Of a stretch of 47,293 bases of DNA, positions 43,405-47,293 are shown one piece after another (position 1 is the first letter of the stretch; each line of letters opens with the position of its first letter). The stretch is from NCBI GenBank assembly GCA_001873635.1, contig MNZK01000030.1, positions 1-47,293 on the forward strand, read 5' to 3'. The notes under the pieces are model-generated. The model was not told the DNA's origin. It searched no databases and saw nothing but the letters and a program-made list of their open reading frames with translations. Position numbers and translations under genes: made by a program. The stretch is from Porphyromonadaceae bacterium CG2_30_38_12 (GTDB taxonomy: Bacteria; Bacteroidota; Bacteroidia; Bacteroidales; Paludibacteraceae).

Positions 43405-44340
43405 TTATTTTTCAGTTGTTTCGGAGTAAATCCTTGCTAATAGCGAACCCTCATAAACCACCGGATAGGTGCGAAGGGTAAAAAGCAACCCATCAACAGG
43501 CGAAAAAACATTTTGAAGAATAACGCCCTGATAAGAATCCACTATTTGGCATAGCAAATCGCCCTTTTTTACAATGTCGGAATGCGAAACAGAAGGAATT
43601 ATAATGCCCGAAAACTCTGCATTCAAAAAATGCACTTCACCCTTGGTAGATACTGTTGGCTTTGAAATATTTTTCAGTGCTGCGCCATGCCACATATCCA
43701 TTTTACGCATCATGTTGAAAATGCCATCTACCAGTCGATTACCATAGGTACGAGTTATACGCATTCCAATGCCCATCTCTACAACTATTGTTGGCGTTTT
43801 CAGTGCATTCAGCGAATACGCTAATGTTGCTTCGAGTACAGTGGCAGCATCGTGAATCCAGATAAAATCGATGTTAAGCATTTTAGCAAAAGGTATGAGT
43901 TTTCGGGATGTTTGCACGTTGATGCGAGCCTGTGGCATTTCGCGTAAAAAAATATTACTTGCATGTATATCTATCACCATATCAGCACCTTTCAAATCCT
44001 CAACAATTTTAAAAGCAGTATATTCAATCAGATGTCCGTTGGGATCGCCCGGAAAAATTCGATTCATATCCAAGTCAAATGTAGGAATGCCGCGAGATAC
44101 TGAATCCACCCCAAGAGGATTGAGCGCTGGGTAAACCTCCACAGTACCGTTTAAATGCTCGATACTCTCGTTTAGCCTTCGTATAAGTTCAAAGCAAACA
44201 TATTGCCCCTCTAATTCATCGCCATGTGTACCGGTTACGATACAAATACGCTTGGTACCATTACCATGTTGAATTGTGTTTTTGCGAATTATTAATTGTT
44301 CATCAACTGGTAATCCTTCGGATATAATTGTTTTTATCAT
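43405..44340 (-). CDS. AspA/AstE-type M14 zinc deacylase
   Basis: This 311-residue protein is a predicted zinc hydrolase that removes an acyl or aminoacyl group from a small amide. Zinc ligands are H39 and E42 in Gly-Thr-His-Gly-Asp-Glu and H126 in Asp-Ile-His. Substrate-binding Asn93-Arg94 lies in Met-Asn-Arg-Ile-Phe-Pro-Gly, and a Val-Glu-Met-Gly-Ile-Gly segment supplies the likely general-base Glu. The C-terminal barrel-sandwich domain is present. Its ATG overlaps the stop of the transglutaminase gene (ATGA), so the two are translationally coupled. No arginine-succinyltransferase (ast) genes are nearby, so a classic AstE role is unlikely. The substrate is unknown. Confidence 0.85.
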   Translation of the reverse strand: MIKTIISEGLPVDEQLIIRKNTIQHGNGTKRICIVTGTHGDELEGQYVCFELIRRLNESIEHLNGTVEVYPALNPLGVDSVSRGIPTFDLDMNRIFPGDPNGHLIEYTAFKIVEDLKGADMVIDIHASNIFLREMPQARINVQTSRKLIPFAKMLNIDFIWIHDAATVLEATLAYSLNALKTPTIVVEMGIGMRITRTYGNRLVDGIFNMMRKMDMWHGAALKNISKPTVSTKGEVHFLNAEFSGIIIPSVSHSDIVKKGDLLCQIVDSYQGVILQNVFSPVDGLLFTLRTYPVVYEGSLLARIYSETTEK

Positions 44341-45113
44341 TGTTCCATTGCTACGTTTAAATATACTTCTAAATGTTGTTGCGCCACACCGGTAAAAACG
44401 CCTCTATCCATGGCACAATCGGCATAATCACGTCCATGTGCAATTTTAATATAACCCGTTTCGATGGCATTGTGGTGCGTTGGGTCGAATCCATACCAGC
44501 CACCCTGATTATAATATTCAATCCAGGCATGTGTGAAGCCCTCGCCTTGCATAAATCCAGTAACATAGCGTGCCGGAATGCCACTAAGGCGACAGAGTGA
44601 AATTAAAACATGTGCGTAATCTTGACAAACGCCCTTTCCTAAAATCAACGCATGACAGGCAGTGGTTTGTATATTCGTAACTCCAGCTTGGTAAACAATC
44701 AACTCTTGAATTTTTGCCGATAAAGCAAAGACCTTTTCAATCAAAGAAGCATCGCTTGGCAAGTTAATTTGTTCCAAAACACGACGAATATTGTCATCAG
44801 GTTGCGTGTAGTTGGAAGGATAGCCAAAAATTGGGTTCAAAGGTTCTTTTAAATAATAGTTACTCAGAATAACCACCCCTTTCGATTCAAACTCAAAAAA
44901 GTTATGTAATTCATCGATATAGCCTGCGTGTATGGTGTTATTAAAAGCATCATTACTAACTGTTAAATTTCCCACTGGTAGCACAGTGCAGCTACTTTCA
45001 ATTATATGCTGTGCGTCATTTGTCCAGGGAGTACATCGAAGTAAAAAGTGATGCGAATAAACATTTTCGCTAAATGTAATTCGGGTTTTATAACCATATC
45101 TAAATTTCAACAT
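44337..45113 (-). CDS. Transglutaminase-fold cysteine hydrolase
   Basis: This 258-residue protein has an N-terminal beta-rich domain (about 1-110, the bacterial transglutaminase-like N-terminal region) and a transglutaminase core. The catalytic triad is C163 (Gly-Lys-Gly-Val-Cys-Gln-Asp-Tyr-Ala-His), H195 (Thr-His-Ala-Trp-Ile-Glu) and D210 (Trp-Tyr-Gly-Phe-Asp-Pro-Thr). Bacterial proteins of this kind are usually peptidases or amidases, not cross-linking enzymes. No signal peptide is seen, so it acts in the cytoplasm. It follows the alpha-E gene by 24 bp and overlaps the M14 gene by 4 bp. The grouping with ATP-grasp and alpha-E genes is recurrent in bacteria. Confidence 0.9.
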   Translation of the reverse strand: MLKFRYGYKTRITFSENVYSHHFLLRCTPWTNDAQHIIESSCTVLPVGNLTVSNDAFNNTIHAGYIDELHNFFEFESKGVVILSNYYLKEPLNPIFGYPSNYTQPDDNIRRVLEQINLPSDASLIEKVFALSAKIQELIVYQAGVTNIQTTACHALILGKGVCQDYAHVLISLCRLSGIPARYVTGFMQGEGFTHAWIEYYNQGGWYGFDPTHHNAIETGYIKIAHGRDYADCAMDRGVFTGVAQQHLEVYLNVAMEQ

Positions 45114-45137
45114 TTGGCGGAATCTTTAAGTAACATA

Positions 45138-45848
45138 TTACGAGCTAAATAAATTATTAATGCAATCCAGTGCAAGCGTTTTATCAAGTTTCTCAGTCTT
45201 ATTGAAATTATCAGTATAAAAAATCGACTTTGCTTCCTCAAGCTTAATCTCATTACAAATATAGTACTCTTTTTCCAATGTATCTATAATTCTTTCAAAA
45301 ATACCTTGAATACGTTTAGGAGCATAGTTAAATCGGATATGTAAGTCGGCACTTTCAACAAACTTTCCAAATTTAACTATATTTCTAATGTGTTTATTTT
45401 CAATACGTTCATCCACTGACCCCCAAAATGCCAACATGTAATCTGTAACCGTTTGCAGTTCTTCCATCGTTTTACCATTTGCGCCAGCATGCTGCATAAA
45501 CAGAATTGATAATTCCACATAGGAAAGCGTTTCGCTTGTAATCTCTTCGCGAATAACCATAGCATTATCATGCACACGCTCGAGCATTACAATAATAGAT
45601 TCTGGATTTGACCCATCGTTCAAATAATTTTTCATAAAGTCAATGCCGTTTGAGTATTTGTTAGTGATACCCATTTTGAAGCAAAAACTTTTATATGACT
45701 CGCAATCCTCATCAATCATGACATCGTAGTGCTTGCGTAGTAAATGCAAGGCAAGATAAACTCTTTCGGCATAACGCCCCATCCAATACAACTGACTAGC
45801 TTTTGATGTCGATATACCATGATTTTTTTCTGATATTATCTTATTCAT
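45138..45848 (-). CDS. Alpha-E domain protein (short form)
   Basis: This 236-residue, all-helical protein has the alpha-E signature Leu-Tyr-Trp-Met-Gly-Arg-Tyr-Ala-Glu-Arg at residues 20-29. The family has no established activity. It is almost always encoded beside a circularly permuted ATP-grasp protein and a transglutaminase, often fused to one of them, and has been proposed to take part in peptide or amide synthesis. At 236 residues it is shorter than the usual 300 or so; the N-terminal motif is intact, so the reduction is in the helical body. It is 47 bp after the ATP-grasp gene. Confidence 0.85.
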   Translation of the reverse strand: MNKIISEKNHGISTSKASQLYWMGRYAERVYLALHLLRKHYDVMIDEDCESYKSFCFKMGITNKYSNGIDFMKNYLNDGSNPESIIVMLERVHDNAMVIREEITSETLSYVELSILFMQHAGANGKTMEELQTVTDYMLAFWGSVDERIENKHIRNIVKFGKFVESADLHIRFNYAPKRIQGIFERIIDTLEKEYYICNEIKLEEAKSIFYTDNFNKTEKLDKTLALDCINNLFSS

Positions 45849-45895
45849 AGTGTATTTATTTTATTTGATACAAATTAAAAATACGTTGAAAAGGG

Positions 45896-47215
45896 TTATT
45901 TTTTCATCACCCAAGTGTCCTTAAAACCACCACCTTGCGATGAATTAACAATAAATGATGTAGGGTCGCGTGTGAAGCGTGTGAGCCCACTGCGCCATAC
46001 ATGGGTAGTTTCTTCGCTGATAACATAAACCCTCAAATCCGCTTTTCGCATCACGCGTTCTTCTCCCTCCATAATTTCGAGGTCGATAAAGTCAATAACC
46101 TCTTGGGCTATCCATCGTCTGGAATCGGTATGAATAAGCTGCTTAATATTTTCGAGTGCCTGTTCATCCATATCTTTTCCAAACATCACACCATAGCCAC
46201 CAGCCTCAGCAACATCTTTGATAACTAACTTTTTCAAATTAGCAAGAACATATTTTTTATCTTCTTCAAAATAAGGCAAATAGGTTGGTGCATTCTTCAA
46301 AATTGGTTTTTCGTTTAAATAAAATTCCACCATTTTAGGCACAAAATAGTAGATTCCTTTATCGTCGGCAACGCCATTGCCCAAAGCGTTCATAATAGCC
46401 ACATTGCCTTTGGCGTATGCACGCATCAGATTGGGAACACCCAGCAAAGAACTACTTTCAAAAGCAAGAGGATCAAGATATTCATCCGAAATACGGCGAT
46501 AAATGACGCCTACACGATGACGCTCGCTAAACAAGCCTTTGTAATAAACTTTGTCGTTTTCCACAATCAAATCGTTAGCATAAGCGAGCAAAACACCAGC
46601 TTTTTCGGCTAAGTATGAATGTTCAAAGTAAGCAGAGTTGTAGCGTCCAGGGGTTAGTATAACTTGTAAACCATCTTCCACATTCACATAATCCATGGCT
46701 TTGCGAAGCAAACTGGAATAGTTGCGATTGTCAAAAACATTGCTGCTCGTAAAAGTTTCGGGTGATACTTTGCGTGATATGTTACGTGCTATCATCGGAT
46801 ACGATGCACCCGAAGGGACACGTAAATTATCTTCGAGCACAAACCAAGAGCCATCTTTTGCCTGCACCAAATCGATGCCAGCAATGTGGGCAAAAATATT
46901 TTTGCAAGGCACAACACCCTCACAGGGAGCCAAATACCCTTTGGACGAGTATATAAATTCTTCGGGTATGATACCCGCTTTTACAATTCGTTTTTCGGTA
47001 TATATGTCTTGTAAAAATCGATTTAAGGCATTTACACGCTGTATTAATCCCTTTTCCAAGGCTGTCCAATCCTGATGAGTAATTACCCTCGGTATAGGGT
47101 CGAAAGGAAAAATCTGTTCCTTGAAAACGCCATTTTTATATATGCCAAAACGAACTCCAAACCGCTCCATCCATTTATTTACAGCATCTTTTTGTTTTAC
47201 TAATAAATTGTACAT
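45896..47215 (-). CDS. Circularly permuted (type 2) ATP-grasp ligase
   Basis: This 439-residue protein belongs to the circularly permuted ATP-grasp family (DUF404/DUF407), predicted to ligate amino or carboxyl groups using ATP. Visible landmarks are Pro-Phe-Asp-Pro-Ile-Pro-Arg-Val-Ile, Glu-Asp-Asn-Leu-Arg-Val-Pro-Ser-Gly (residues about 126-134), Leu-Thr-Pro-Gly-Arg-Tyr-Asn-Ser-Ala-Tyr-Phe-Glu-His, Gly-Gly-Tyr-Gly-Val-Met-Phe-Gly and a C-terminal Ser-Ser-Gln-Gly-Gly-Gly-Phe-Lys-Asp-Thr-Trp. Compared with the usual family N-terminus, some 40 residues (the Tyr-Asp-Glu-type opening) are missing. Upstream the frame is open for 22 codons without an ATG, then a TAG. It is the first gene of the five-gene operon. 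Confidence 0.88.
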   Translation of the reverse strand: MYNLLVKQKDAVNKWMERFGVRFGIYKNGVFKEQIFPFDPIPRVITHQDWTALEKGLIQRVNALNRFLQDIYTEKRIVKAGIIPEEFIYSSKGYLAPCEGVVPCKNIFAHIAGIDLVQAKDGSWFVLEDNLRVPSGASYPMIARNISRKVSPETFTSSNVFDNRNYSSLLRKAMDYVNVEDGLQVILTPGRYNSAYFEHSYLAEKAGVLLAYANDLIVENDKVYYKGLFSERHRVGVIYRRISDEYLDPLAFESSSLLGVPNLMRAYAKGNVAIMNALGNGVADDKGIYYFVPKMVEFYLNEKPILKNAPTYLPYFEEDKKYVLANLKKLVIKDVAEAGGYGVMFGKDMDEQALENIKQLIHTDSRRWIAQEVIDFIDLEIMEGEERVMRKADLRVYVISEETTHVWRSGLTRFTRDPTSFIVNSSQGGGFKDTWVMKK

Positions 47216-47293
47216 ATTTATTCTTTCTATTTGTGAATAATCATAATGTAAGAAAACACAGCACTATAAATAATTTATTTCTAATATATAAAC

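Noticed and set aside
42462-44340. Arginine catabolism (ast) operon suggested by AstE-like genes
   Set aside because: No astA, astB, astC or astD is present, and the neighbours are the ATP-grasp/alpha-E/transglutaminase trio.
44337-47215. Anti-phage defence system
   Set aside because: No nuclease, toxin, cyclase, sensor or effector domain is visible. The enzymes fit small-molecule or peptide chemistry better.

Overview
The window is an AT-rich chromosomal segment from a member of the Bacteroidota, probably Bacteroidales-like. I infer this from gene content: type III glutamine synthetase, an 11-gene complex I locus with a fused nuoCD, zinc-free type B ribosomal protein L31 and carboxynorspermidine synthase. 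It also shows Bacteroidota-type promoters (TTTG or TTG, about 20 bp, then TAnnTTTG), A-rich leaders in place of Shine-Dalgarno sites, and a remnant of a Bacteroidota AAA-ATPase/PD-(D/E)XK gene. I see no tRNA, rRNA, CRISPR array, complete transposon or prophage.

Layout. (1) 325-15199, plus strand: a nitrogen-assimilation block. It runs from a TorF-like outer-membrane protein through two successive PII/ammonium-transporter pairs (glnK-amtB, glnK-amtB), GSIII (glnN), both glutamate synthase subunits (gltB, gltD) and asnB. Ammonium is imported, fixed into glutamine, passed to glutamate and finally to asparagine. (2) 15259-19208, minus strand: housekeeping genes for thiamine pyrophosphokinase and L31, then a pheS-truA-EamA operon. 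(3) 19409-26054, plus strand: a mixed set of DUF2461, YhcH-type protein, heme O synthase-like prenyltransferase, APC permease, ahcY, PhnA-like protein and carboxynorspermidine synthase. (4) 26095-26507: a degraded AAA-ATPase/nuclease gene. (5) 26830-36900, plus strand: nuoA-B-CD-H-I-J-K-L-M-N, without nuoE, nuoF or nuoG. (6) 37024-42444, plus strand: prs, comEC, an nrnA-like DHH phosphoesterase, and apgM split by one -1 frameshift at a T6 run. (7) 42462-47215, minus strand: a compact five-gene operon. It encodes a circularly permuted ATP-grasp ligase, an alpha-E protein, a transglutaminase-fold hydrolase, a zinc-competent AspA/AstE-type M14 deacylase, and a second M14 paralog that has lost both zinc-binding histidines.

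The most interesting region is (7). It combines a predicted amide or peptide ligase with several predicted amide-cleaving proteins whose substrate is unknown, and its two M14 genes look like an enzyme/pseudoenzyme pair. Second are the unequal PII proteins in (1): the second lacks the uridylylation tyrosine. Third is the apgM frameshift, which falls exactly on a T TTT TTG heptamer. The remainder is largely ordinary.
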